Positions 24,091 through 35,700 of a stretch of DNA of 64,000 bases are shown here, one piece after another. Numbering within the stretch: position 1 is the stretch's first letter; the number at the start of each line of letters is the position of its first letter. Below the pieces are notes generated by a model. That model worked only from the letters and a program-made list of their open reading frames with translations. It did no database searches and was not told the DNA's origin. The stretch lies in contig PSQN01000015.1 in the NCBI GenBank assembly GCA_002989075.1, positions 2,108,001-2,172,000 on the forward strand, given 5' to 3'. Position numbers and translations under genes: made by a program. This stretch comes from Arthonia radiata. Lineage: Eukaryota; Ascomycota; Arthoniomycetes; Arthoniales; Arthoniaceae.

Positions 24091-26570
24091 GGGATGGATC
24101 CTGTGTGCCTGTCAGCACCGATCAAAGAGTGACAGGTGTGACAAGATCTGCGGAGATGCTGGCTGTTGCTGAGCTCTGTCGAGAGTATTGCTATCGCGGC
24201 AAGCAAGGCAGTTGGGTCGAGAGAATTTTGGCGTGGCAGGTGACAGGATGGTTGCCAGGGCGACAGAGTGGAAAGCTTACCGTGAACAAAGATTGAGGTT
24301 CAGAGGGCCGGTAGCGGTAGAGTAGGCGTGCGAAGGATTGAGGCGTGAGAACGATGATGGAGGAGTGCTGACAAGAGAATGTGCCGACGAGGAAAGCCTG
24401 CAGAAGATGAGAAACGGTCAGCACGTTGCCCTTGCCGTGATCAAGAAGGAGGCTTCTAGGCCAGCGGGCCCACCAGGCTAGCAGCTAGCTGAGAGTGGGC
24501 TGGTCTGTTGCCTGTGTGGGGCCAGTAGCCCCGTTGCCAGGGAGAGGTGGTCGAAGTGGTGGCAGGTCTTTCAACGTACCTGACAGAAGACCGTCGAAAG
24601 GTGTGTCGAGTGTCTGACACTGAAGTGGCGGGAAGGGATGAGAGAAACGCTGCAGGTGCTGGCGATGGAGCAAAGGCTACGATGAATGAGTTATGGGTGA
24701 AGTGGATGCAGCGAAAGGACAGAAGTGGGAGACGATGCAAACACTGATGGGAGAAGTGAGTGTTGGTGAAGAGAGAGTGAGAAGAGATGAAGAGGCCGAG
24801 GAGACTTTGTAGCTCACCGTGTGCTTGCTTGAAACTGAAGTCGGCGAGGTAGCCACTGCCCTAGTAATTTTATCGTCGAAGGTGGTGGCTACGAATGATA
24901 ACGCGTGAGGAAGGAGCTCTCACGCTGTCAAGCAGTCGCTTTGAACTTTCCTAGCTTCTTCGCTCTGAGCCCCATCTAAGTTCTTTCCTCCGTTCCTATC
25001 ACAAGCGACTGCGTGACGTATAAAATTGAAATGGTCGTGTTTCGTCAGGCACCGCCCACTGTGTCTCGCTAAGAGTATGTCAAGAAGAGTGCAATCTGTA
25101 GCGCGCTGTCGCGATCGACAATGTGTTGCGAATATCTGCTTTCAAAATATCAATGCACATGCAATAGGGATGGTTGGGAACGATGGTGTGGTCAAAAGGT
25201 CAAGATCAGATGGAAGAGCAATCGCAAGAGCCGAGAAGGCATGGCGGTCAAGCTCTCTTTAAAAGGCAGATACACGTCAAGCGGGTGCTCGCCTTTCTGA
25301 CTTCTCTCCTCATGCCTGTGCGACCTCGCCATGGCGCTCTGTCGACTATTGCATGCACGAGTTCTCCGCCGACAGCCAGCCGTCTGACAAGCATCGGATT
25401 ACGCACAACCGACCACGAAGGACAAGCGCCTCTCGAGTGGAGACTTGCTGGACACCAAAACAAGCGGGCATCAAACTGTTTCGAGCAGAAATTGCAAGAT
25501 GCACCTGTGACAACTGTCCCACTTTCAGCATAGGTAAGTTCTCAAATAGTGCCTTTGGCTTCCTGCGACTTGAGCAAGCGACAGCGATTGCGGCCATGCG
25601 CCTTGAAGAACAACAACTGTAGAGGCCGCTCCATAACCTCAATGCTGGCCCTGCGAGCCTCGCCAGACTTATCGCGGAAATAGTTGGCGCTTTTGACAGG
25701 ATGCCGCCGGCCGCTGATCCTGGACGTGGTGGTCGGTGTGGCTGCGGAAAGACAATCTTGCGCCGCCACGAGCAACGACTTCATCTGCAAGAGGTCTTTG
25801 TGCGATTGAGAGCCACTCGCAAGCCGGATGGGTAGGAGTGACGTTGGTAGATCAATTAGCAGACATGCCAACTCAAGATTTGATGATGCTCGTTTCTGCG
25901 ATACCAGTTGTCGTGAATGCTTGTTTGGCCTGCCGTCTGGCTCTGTGCAACACTGCCGATTTGTGCTCGGATTGATCGCCAATTACCTACGTCCCAGGCG
26001 TGCGGATCAGGCACTAGCAGGGAGTCCTAGGCAGCAGAGCGAATCATACAAGTAGACAGTCCTCGCGTCTCTGGCTGTCACCGTTTCGGTGTAGAGATCA
26101 GTGGCATGCTGAACTCGTCTATGAATCAGACTGCAAATTTGCGATTCACATTGTGCGATAGCATCTCAATGGTGTGAGTCCAGACAGATGGATTTGTACA
26201 GGTACACGTTCCGATGCATGGATTGGTAGAATTATTTCACGAAAGGTGAATCACTTCGGACGCGTCCAAGGGTGGTGCCTTGATGCCTTGGTGCCTTGGT
26301 ACCTGGGTGCCTTGGGCCCTGCAAGGCTGCAACTCGCAAAACGCGCGAAAGTGATCAGATGGAAGATACGTGGCACCGCGTTGAGGACGTGAACAGCTAT
26401 TCTGACCATCCCAGTTGGTTTTCCACCCATCTGATCGAATATGTACCTATATCCAGCTATGCACACTGTCAATCTAGAGTTCAATCCCCCAAGACGCCAC
26501 GCTCATAATCAATGCATTTCGGTGTCATCGTTGCGATAGATCTTCAGCGGTCGTCCAAGTCGGTCGCCCT
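24091..26570. other. Long gap, probable 5' leader and intergenic DNA
   Basis: About 2.5 kb without a convincing gene. The part next to the RRM gene (24100-24850) contains several small upstream open frames on the minus strand and intron-like GT..AG stretches. A long spliced 5' leader is therefore plausible for that regulator. A minus-strand frame at 25542-25982 is open for 146 codons but has no recognisable motif. A short GCCTTGGT-type direct repeat lies near 26275-26320. Confidence 0.4.
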
Positions 26571-28719
26571 TCAGGACCAGACGTCTTCTTGATAACTGTT
26601 GGAGCTTCTCATCTGCTTGACGATATCTTCGCCCTTGCTTTCTGGCACGCCGCGCTGAGAAGAGATGATCTGAGCAATAATCGTATTGACCTCGCGCGCC
26701 ATGTTTGCCGCGTCACCGCACACGTAGAAGTATGCCTTCTGCTGAAGGAGCCTGTCGATTTCTTCCGCGTACTCCTTCATTCTATGTTGGACGTAGACTT
26801 TATTGGGACCTTCACGAGAGAAGGCCGTTACGAGCTCGAATTTGTCACCGAGGCCATTTTTGAAAGTCTGTTCGTCGGTCAGCCCAAGTCCAGCACAGTG
26901 TGTGAGCTACGCCAGGGGTGCTTACCTCCCATTCTTTGGCGTAAAGGAAGTCATCATGCCGATTCCGGCACCCAAAGAACAATATCGTCTTTCCAACCTC
27001 TTCACCTTTCTTAGCTTGAGCGGCACGCTCCTGGACGAAACCTCTAAAGGGCGCAACACCAGTCCCAGGCCCGACCATGATCACCGGAGTAGCCGGGTTC
27101 GATGGTAATTTGAAGTTCGAATGACGAATGTGAACGGGCACATGCACGCCATCCCACTTGTTGCGCGGCCCATTGATCGCGTATTCCAAGCCATTTGGAT
27201 CTGGGTTTGGATCGCCATGCTGCCGTTGCTTGAGAGCCAGCAGATAATTAGTCGTCACACCTTTGACTACAAAAGGCGCCCCTTCTTTTGCAACTGATTC
27301 TACTATGGCAGTGATTGACACCTGGTCTTTTTGTACCAGGGACGAAGACGAGATGGAATAATAACGAGGTTGCAGTTTAGTCAGACCTTCGATGAGAAGG
27401 GAGAACGGGAGGGAGGTCCAGGGTTGCTCGCCGCTCATTAGTTGTAGGAATTGTGCCAGATTGAAATTTTTGTTCGACACTTGCTCCTGAAAGTATTCCT
27501 TCTCGTCACCGACCTTTGCAACCTCCTTCCTGCTGGCCTCGCTGGGCGCAAATTGCGCCAACGATGATACAAATTGACGAGATACGGGAGCGCAAATCTC
27601 CATGTGATACCGCAAGACCGCGTCGTACGTTGTGGGAGAAGGGAATGGTAATTTTGCAGTCGCATCCAGGCCTTTGACACTGATTACCATGTGCCGTTGG
27701 TCGGACTTGCCGATTATCTTGAGAAGTCGCTCTACCTCTCTACCCGCATTTGTGGGCCAAACAGCGATATGGTCGCCAGTCGTGTAGCTCAAATTGGTGC
27801 CGCCGATATCAATCTCGCAGTGCAGACAGTTTCTCGTCTTGTCGTTGAAAATCTCGCGCGATTCAGAGATGGGAGCGATGTATGGGTTTCCAGCGTTGTA
27901 CGGCCCTTTCGACCGGCCCTCCAGATGGTTTTTGTTTGGTTCTCCCAGGTATACAAGGTCGTTGTCTGCATCCATATCAGGCTTCTCGCGCACTTCGAAA
28001 ACAGGCTCATACACGGCCTCGCGCTCCTCGAGACCCATCTGCTTGGTCAAAGCCTCCCACATGGGATCTTTCCAGGCCAAGAAATCTTCTTCCATGGTGC
28101 CTGCACCATCGTCACCTTCACCGGCGACTGAGATTCGGGTGCCGCCAAGCTTGGTGAGATACTCGTCCGTCTTCCTGACCATTGAATTGTAATGTTCATA
28201 AGTGTTGTTGCCCAAGCCAAACGTGACGTACTTGAGGTTTGACAAAGGCTGCTCAGCAGCAGAGACGCCTTTACTGAAGCTAGTGTCGTCATTACTGATA
28301 AATTCGTAGAAATCGACAGCGTTGTCAGTGGGCTCCCCTTCACCATATGTGGCCATGACGAAGAATGCGATATGATCTTCAGGAAACTCGTCCAGATTCT
28401 CGAAGTCGTACTCTTCCAGGTCGGCTGTCATAGTCTTGAGGCCGAAGCGCGACGAACCCTCTTTGGCCAAGCGCGAGGCGTAATCTTCCGCAGTCCCTGT
28501 CTGGGACCCATAGAATATCACGCAGTTTTTGCCAGTTTCTTCCATCTTTTGTATGATGTTGCGTGCGCCTGGGGCCTTGGCGGCGCCATTTGCGTTTCCG
28601 TACGCATTTGCGTAGGGATCCTTCTGAACGGCCCAGTAGGTGCCTTTGGTAAAGTAGGCGACGCTGCCGATGAAAAGCGCGACGAGGACAACAAGATCGA
28701 GGGTGTCCAGTTGTGCCAT
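26571..28719 (-). CDS. cprA: NADPH-cytochrome P450 reductase
   Basis: Exons 28719-26926 and 26867-26571, with a 58-bp intron in phase 0, give 696 residues, the normal length for the family. The enzyme moves electrons from NADPH through FAD and FMN to microsomal P450s, including those of ergosterol synthesis. An N-terminal membrane anchor lies at about 8-25. The flavodoxin-like FMN domain starts at IFYGSQTGTAEDY (68-80), followed by ATYGEGEPTD. The FAD domain carries RYYSISSS. The NADPH-binding region has GPGTGVAPFRGF and, after the intron, YVCGDA. The C terminus ends EDVWS with the conserved Trp that stacks on FAD. Nothing is missing. It is divergent from the Tao3 gene. Confidence 0.97.
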
Positions 28720-29773
28720 CTTGGGGTCGGGGTGGTTGAGTAGGCGGCGTTGGCCGGGGACGAGTGTGATTGATGATGCGAGACACTCGAGGAAGTGATA
28801 TCGTCCGAAAGCACTTGCTCGAGGCTTGAAAGCCTAAAGTGATCCGCCTCTAGTCAAGATGACAGATGGTGAATAAGACGTCGTGAACGGCCAGAAATCA
28901 GAGAGGCTGATGTATGACGGCCTCACAGAACTGAGGATCGGCGACACTTTGGCCGGACGATTTCCGCTCCGCCAGAAGGCGATGTCCGCAGTTCAAGAAG
29001 GGGCGAAGCAAAGAGTGACGAGTATGGATTACAGACTGAGGGAGTTGTATGGTGCGATGTCAGGTCAAAGTAAGAATCAGCAGACTTAGCCTCAGCAAGA
29101 TTGAAAAATATAATGGGACACGGCGCACGTGAAGTGGGATCGGAAAGGCTGAAGCGGGCCGTCCGTACGGGGGCGATAGGAAGAACCGCTTCGTCTCCGT
29201 ACTTATAGTCTCATGTACGTCTCTGCAGATGTTCGCTAAGCCGGCACGGCAATCATGGAGTGGTTTCGTGCAGTCTTCGCTGGCTCGGACTGCCGAAGAG
29301 CAAGATGGGTACGTAGTACTTGGGCGATGGTCCGCTGGGTGGCTGTCCGCCCCATCGGCTCCCGAGGCATCTCGGCGGCGTGGCGGGAAATCTTGGCTAT
29401 GGGCACTAGGCTGGCCGCCCCAGAGCAGCAGCCTTGAGGCGGCCTTGGAATCCCTCCTAGGATTCTATTTGCCTACTGCACCAGCAACAGCATCGGACAG
29501 ACGCGCGCTTTCAATTGACAGCGCTTCCACTGCTCGGCTTCCTGTCACTCCCGAATGGGTGCCTGCTTGTCGAATTGACGGCAATCTGTGTTCACTTCCC
29601 CTCAGCGATACTTATGCTTCACGCATTATTTCCATCCATGGTGTGAGGCTCGAGAGGACCTCAACATGCTATGCGCTCCACACGCGCCAGTTGAAACGCC
29701 AGCCCAGATATCCTAACACGCCTCTCGCCAAAAGCTGCGGAGCAGCATTTCACATCCACCGCGACCATCGACG
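28720..29773. promoter_or_regulatory. Divergent intergenic region between cprA and TAO3
   Basis: 1054 bp separate the two start codons and must hold both promoters and leaders. A plus-strand frame runs from 29229 to 29777 but has no protein-like features, so it is probably leader or chance. No specific factor site was identified with confidence. Confidence 0.5.
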
Positions 29774-32700
29774 ATGAATGGGACAGAGGCAACTGATATC
29801 GCCGAGGCCTGGCGCGGCAGAGGCAATACCGTTGGTGCAAACGTACTTCCACAACAGCAGCTCGGGCGCATAGATACTTCCCAAGCCGCCTCGGAGATCA
29901 TGTCGTATCCGCCAGTGCAACGCTCCTTCACCGCACAAGCGAAGCTCGCGAATCACAGTCGACAACCATCGAGCGCCACCGAGAAGTCTTCTGTGCACAC
30001 TCAAGACTCTGGGGTCTCAAATGGAGCAATTGGCGCGCCAACTTTTCAATACCTCTATAGCGATTCTGTGTTATCGCCACCGGTCTTTGCTTCAGCCAGC
30101 TTGAGTCCAGCTCCCTCTCCGACAGGCCATCTTCCACCTCCGACAGCTGCTCGCAAACAGCAGTCAATCTCGCCTCAGCCCATCCCATTCGCCTCTCCTC
30201 GATCAGCTAGTCAAGGACCACATGCTAGTAAGCCTCGCAATGAGGCGAGTGCAAAAGCATTCGACGTGGGTGTTGGTGGAAACACCATGGCGGACTTCGC
30301 GCTGGAGGATTTGTTTGGGGACTTTGTACGAGAAGCGGATAAGAAGATCAGCACTGTGTCGTCCTCTGTGATGAAGAGCAGACTGTCCGACAACATTGAG
30401 GATGTTTGTGGCGCAGGAGTCGATGCAGCATTCGACAAGCTCTTGACGTCAATGGGTCGTGTCACTCGCGAGCAGCCCGCTGTCCTTGTGACGAAAATTG
30501 GCGACTGGAAGGTTTCGCATGACAAAACAGCGGGAAACACCATTGCCGGGCCAGGGGGGGCGTCAGCTCATGGTGTCTCACGCATCACAGAGATGTCGCG
30601 CATCAACTCCGAGCGGCATGGCCACCCAAGACATGAACCACCAGGGCCTTCCCTTCCAATGAGTGCACCAGACGAAGCAATGAGCGAGCGAAGGGCGTCT
30701 GCTGCCTCGTACCTTTCGTGTCGAGCTTTCATCGAGATCCTCAGTCAAACAACGCTTAAAGAATTCCGTCAGGATAACGCGTATAACCTTGGTGAATTAT
30801 TGTTCAATCTCACTGTGAATCAGATCACCCACGAAGACATCAAGCGGTCTTCGTTGAAGCATGCCAAGTGGGAGAAGTCGGCCGATGTGCTTGGGGTGCT
30901 GAGTCAACTCGACTTTGGTGGGGTATGTGGACGCTACGTCGCGGTCTTGCAGGAATACCAGCATGCCCTCAAGGACAAAGGTGCTTTCAATGCAGAAGTT
31001 GAAGGCAAGGCCCACATGATGTTGAAGGGCTTGTGTAAATTGCGCCCAAGCGGCGACCAGCAAACCCACTTCATGGTATGCTCGACCTGGATTGGCGAGC
31101 TCATCGTTTTGTTCAGAGATGCTCACGGCCAAGACATCAAACTTCGCTATTGTCGTATGTTTGACGCGCTCTTCGTTCGACTGGCGGAAACTATGCAGAA
31201 TCTCAAAGCCGGCTTCGAAGATTCCAAGTGGCGGCGAAACCTCGACTTGCTTCAGCAAAGACTCGCAAAACTCGCCGAGAAACCCAAATACCGAGATGCA
31301 ACTTTCCCTGCCCAAGTAGCAATGGCTTGCGTGTCGCCAAACGATATGTTCATGACACGCTGGCAGAGTCTGCCTGTGACTCTCAACAATCGGTTAGTAC
31401 GAGAGAGAGAGAGGGACAGAGACCGTGAACGAGATCGGCAACATCGCAGCCTTGTCCTCAAAGGCGCATGTCGTTTGGTCTGGACTTACCTGTGGCGAAA
31501 TCCTGGGTTGAATGCCACCGGCAAAGCGACACTGGACGAGATTGTCAAGACGATTTTCTTCTCACGCAAGTCCACCTTGTCGCGCGACTCGTTCATTACG
31601 GAGCCTCTGGTACAACTCGTCCGCATCATTGCGCATTTCAACCCGGAGTATGCCTTCAAGACTATCATATTCCCATTAGTTCATGTCGACCTGTTTAACG
31701 TGTCATCCTCGCGCGATCCAAGTTATCATTCACTGGATCCGGACAAAATCATCATAGGGATAAGAGCCTTTCTCGCAATCCTTGCGGACGTTGAGACGTC
31801 ACAGCAACCAAGCTTTCCCGTCGCATTCCGGGACGACTCTGAAATTGTGGAAGACGCAGTTCAAACCCCTATGTCTCCAACTGTCAATGGATTTAAATTT
31901 CAGCCTCGCAAGGGTTCTCTCGTTAGAGGCGAGCGGTTGTCTCGTCCGGTACCGACCCAGCAGCTGCCGCCTGTGGTCAGAGAAAGTTACGACAAATTTT
32001 GCGAGTTGCTGGGTCAAATTTTGAAAGTTTGCGACACCGCTTTTGGTGGACAGGCCTCTGTGGACGAGAAATTTGCATCTACGAGCACTGGGCGGAGCTT
32101 CGTCGACACATGGAGTTTCGCACGTCGGGACGACGACGAGCATCGCGCAGAAAGGACTGGCAAATATGGCTTTCTTGATCTTTTACATGTGGCAGTCCAG
32201 GCTATCCCGCGTTGCTTGTCCTCGCAATCATCACAGACTCCCATGAAAAACGTTGTCGATTTACTGTGCACCGGTACGGCGCATACTGAGAGGGACATTG
32301 CCGCATCATCAGCAATCTCCCTGAAGTCGATTGCACGCCAAGGTTTTGCTGAGGTCATTGCATCTCGCTTCGCCTTCTTCGTCTTCCGCTATGACATCAA
32401 GTACTCCACATTTGCTGACGGGGGCCTGCTTGGTCCGGCTCATATTCAGAACACTCTCAAGCTCTGGATCGAGCTTCTGAACATCTGGGAGGAGGAGCTA
32501 TTGCAGAGGACTAAAGAAAGTGCTTCTGGAGGGGCGCGTCTAAACGCGTCAAACAGCATGGCCCATGTTGACCACGTCGAGGCCCAAGGCCTCTTTCTAC
32601 TATGCTCACCTTCCACCTCCGTCCGATCATGCGCAGTCGAGGTTCTGAGCATCGTCACAAGGCTTGACAAAGCCCTTGGCGGTTCAGTTGCAAGAGTGTA

Positions 32701-35700
32701 TGGAATTTTGACTGGAGCTAGCGCCAACTTGTTTCCCTCGGGCATTGATAGTAGTGGAACCGATTATTCAAGCATCGAGAAAGCAAAGCTTGAAAAAAGC
32801 TCGAGAAAGAGCAACATTGCCAGCGCTTTCGTGCATCTGTGCAGCAGCACCTCGTCAGAAGATATTGCATTGTGGTACAAGCTATTCCCAAGCTTTGTGC
32901 AAACATCAAACCAGATATGCCCAACCTCCGTCATACAGGCAAGGGAGCAGATCTGCAACAAGCTGGCCCATATTCAATCTCAGATTGACGGGTTGGGTGA
33001 AGAGCGATTGCGTGCGCCTACCACAGGGTCGATCGATTCAAGCACAAGTCGCGCGTCCTTGCGAACCCATGTTAGTCCGCCACATCGCCTCGTTGAGCAG
33101 TATAAGCTTTATCTTGTCTTCGCTTGCGCGACCATTCAAAAGCTTGACAGCTCGGTCCAGTCACCAACTCAGGAAGCATCACATACTCGAAAAGAATCGC
33201 GGCCGACCGGCGGCGGTCAAGAGGGTTTCGGTTCGGCTCAGAGTTTGTTCAGCAAGATCGTGCCAATGGTCTACAACGAGAACCGCGACGTTCGACAGGC
33301 GGCTGTTGCTGGCATGAGTTCGATTCACCCCAATCTTTACCGGCTTCTCTTGCAGAGCTTTGACATGCAATCTCGAAGCATTCCCAGCGATAGCCGGTCT
33401 AATAACGCACATTCGAGATCTGCAAGTAGTCCCCGCAGAAATGAAACGCATCCAGTCTTTCGGCAAGAGCTTGTTCAGATCTATGACCGCACATCACATT
33501 TCTTACTTGATAACGACTTCTGGCGAGATGATTGGGTTATGAACCACCTTTCTGAGTTCACCTGGAGCTTGCACGAGTACTTGCGACAAGATGATTTCTA
33601 TTCCGAGACAAGCAGTTTGCGCCGACACTATTGTGGACTTGTCCAGACTTTCTTTAATGCTACTATTCGTTCACCTACTGCTAGCAGGTGGATGCCGTTC
33701 GCGAAACGAAAAGCGCACTTCATCAAGATCGAAGATTGGTTCATTGAGGTCACTTCGTTCGATAGTAAGGCGCAGCTGAACGGAGCTCACTCACCGCGCG
33801 GTCGACAGGGGTATTCAGCTAGAGAGCGGGTGGCGGCGCAAGAAAATGACAGGTTGAAGACTACAACTTCCAGCGCCATGGCAACCTTATGTGCTGGTCC
33901 ATTCCTCGCTACAAGACTCGAGCCTCAGGAACAGTTCAATGTTTCTCGACTTCTGGCATGGACTGATAATCTGCTCGGACTGGAGGGCGATAAGCCCCAA
34001 GTTACTGGGAAAAGAGCACTTATCAACCTGATCTCATACAACAGGCAATACCCGGTCATAACTGAGTCCATCATAGCCAAGCTGTTCACGTCGAGGAAGA
34101 GTGCCACAACGGAAACTTATATCGATGTTCTTTTAGACGTTTTCAGGCAACCGGATCCGCCGCTGATAGAAGAGTGGAGACTTATCGGCGCACTTCTCTT
34201 TACACTGGGAGATGCTGAGAGCTCCATCCGAATGAAATCCGCACGTTTACTGCGAATTTTTGAGGAAGAAAAGCAATGTGGTTCGAGTCTTCGAAGCCAC
34301 GACATTGGGATCTCTGATCGAACGCCGTCCGTCAACAGGGCAGCCCACTATGCCATCTCTGAAGAGCTGCTAAGCCATCACAGGGACTCTACTTTTGCAA
34401 GTTGCTTGTTTTCGGCGTACGCAGAGCACTTCATCAAGCTGTCTCCAGAGTTCCAGCGCATCATGGTCTTAGCACTGTTACCATGGATGAGAGTCATCGT
34501 ACTACAGAAGGATCGGCAAACAGGATACACGGTTGAGACCTACGTGGTACTACTCAACCTCATCTACATTACCATGCACTGTGGCACCGGCCTACAGAAT
34601 GAAGTACAAGCGCTGTGGCGAGCACTTTTGTGGGAACCGCTGACAGGGAATGCTCGCTGTATCCTTGATTTCGTGATCGACTTGTCTCTCGAGAAACGAG
34701 ATCAGAAGTATCTCAGGACGGCTAAGCAAATCATCGTTTTCTTGGCCGGCGAGACCCAAGAGTCCACGGCAGACGTCATCGAGTTCTTCCTAAATTTCAT
34801 CGAGCCCAAGTCCATGAACCCCACTGAACCGCAATTCACGGTACAAAAGCCGAGCGGCGCTGAAGACTATCCTTACGTGGTGGATGTGGCTCAAGTTTTT
34901 CCTGAAAGCGTCAATCCAATGCGTTTATCAATGGGTCAACTGAGCCTGATCCTGCTAGTCGACCTTGCTATCGCAGATACGTTCATCTCAGTCGACAAGT
35001 TGCCCCAACTGCTCCAAGTAATTCTGGTGCTGTGGGATCACCACTCTCAGATCGTACAGGAACAGGCTCGAGAGATGTTGGTTCATCTCGTCCATGTCCT
35101 TGTCATTTCCAAAGCCGACAAAACACAGGTCAGCGGCCGCACACCATCAATCGAAGAGCTGGTTGAACTGATTCGACGTCAAGATCCGAAAGTGGGATGG
35201 GCATACAACGACAGCGCGGACCCGTCAGGCTCTGACGAGCTCCCTGCAGCCATGCACTATGTGATCTCCGAGGCGCTAGCGCTGTTTTCTCTGACCATAC
35301 CAAGCATTCACGAGCAATGGGGTGCCATGGCTTTGACTTGGGCGCTGCAATGCCCCGTAAAACACATCGCATGTCGATCACTCCAAATATACCGGATCAT
35401 ACTCCAGCCATTAGGTCAATTTGAGCTCTCCGAGATCTTGAGCAGAGCCTCCACGAGTGTTTCAGATCAAGCGCCAGAGTATCAGGCCTTTGCTGTCGAT
35501 GTGCTGCGTACGATTCACGCGATAGTACGGTCTCAACCACCCGAGAGTGCCTTGCTTCCAAGAGCCTTTTGGGCAGTTTGCGCCGCGCTCGAATCCGTTC
35601 ATGAGTGGGAATATGCCGAGGCCTTATCAACGCTGAGCGATCTCCTTGAAAAATGCAATCTTCTCGATGCTCGAGTGGTGGGTGTCTTAATGGCCAACAA

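Noticed and set aside
25542-25982. 146-codon open frame on the minus strand
   Set aside because: No motif or domain. It is rich in Arg, Ser and Leu, overlaps equally long frames on the other strand, and has no clear splice partners.
29229-29777. 182-codon plus-strand frame just before TAO3
   Set aside because: It overlaps the TAO3 start by a few bases in another frame and its composition is that of untranslated leader.
31380-31450. Possible intron inside TAO3 at the Arg/Glu/Asp run
   Set aside because: A GTTAGT-like donor is present, but the frame stays open throughout and no clear branch point and acceptor pair was found nearby.
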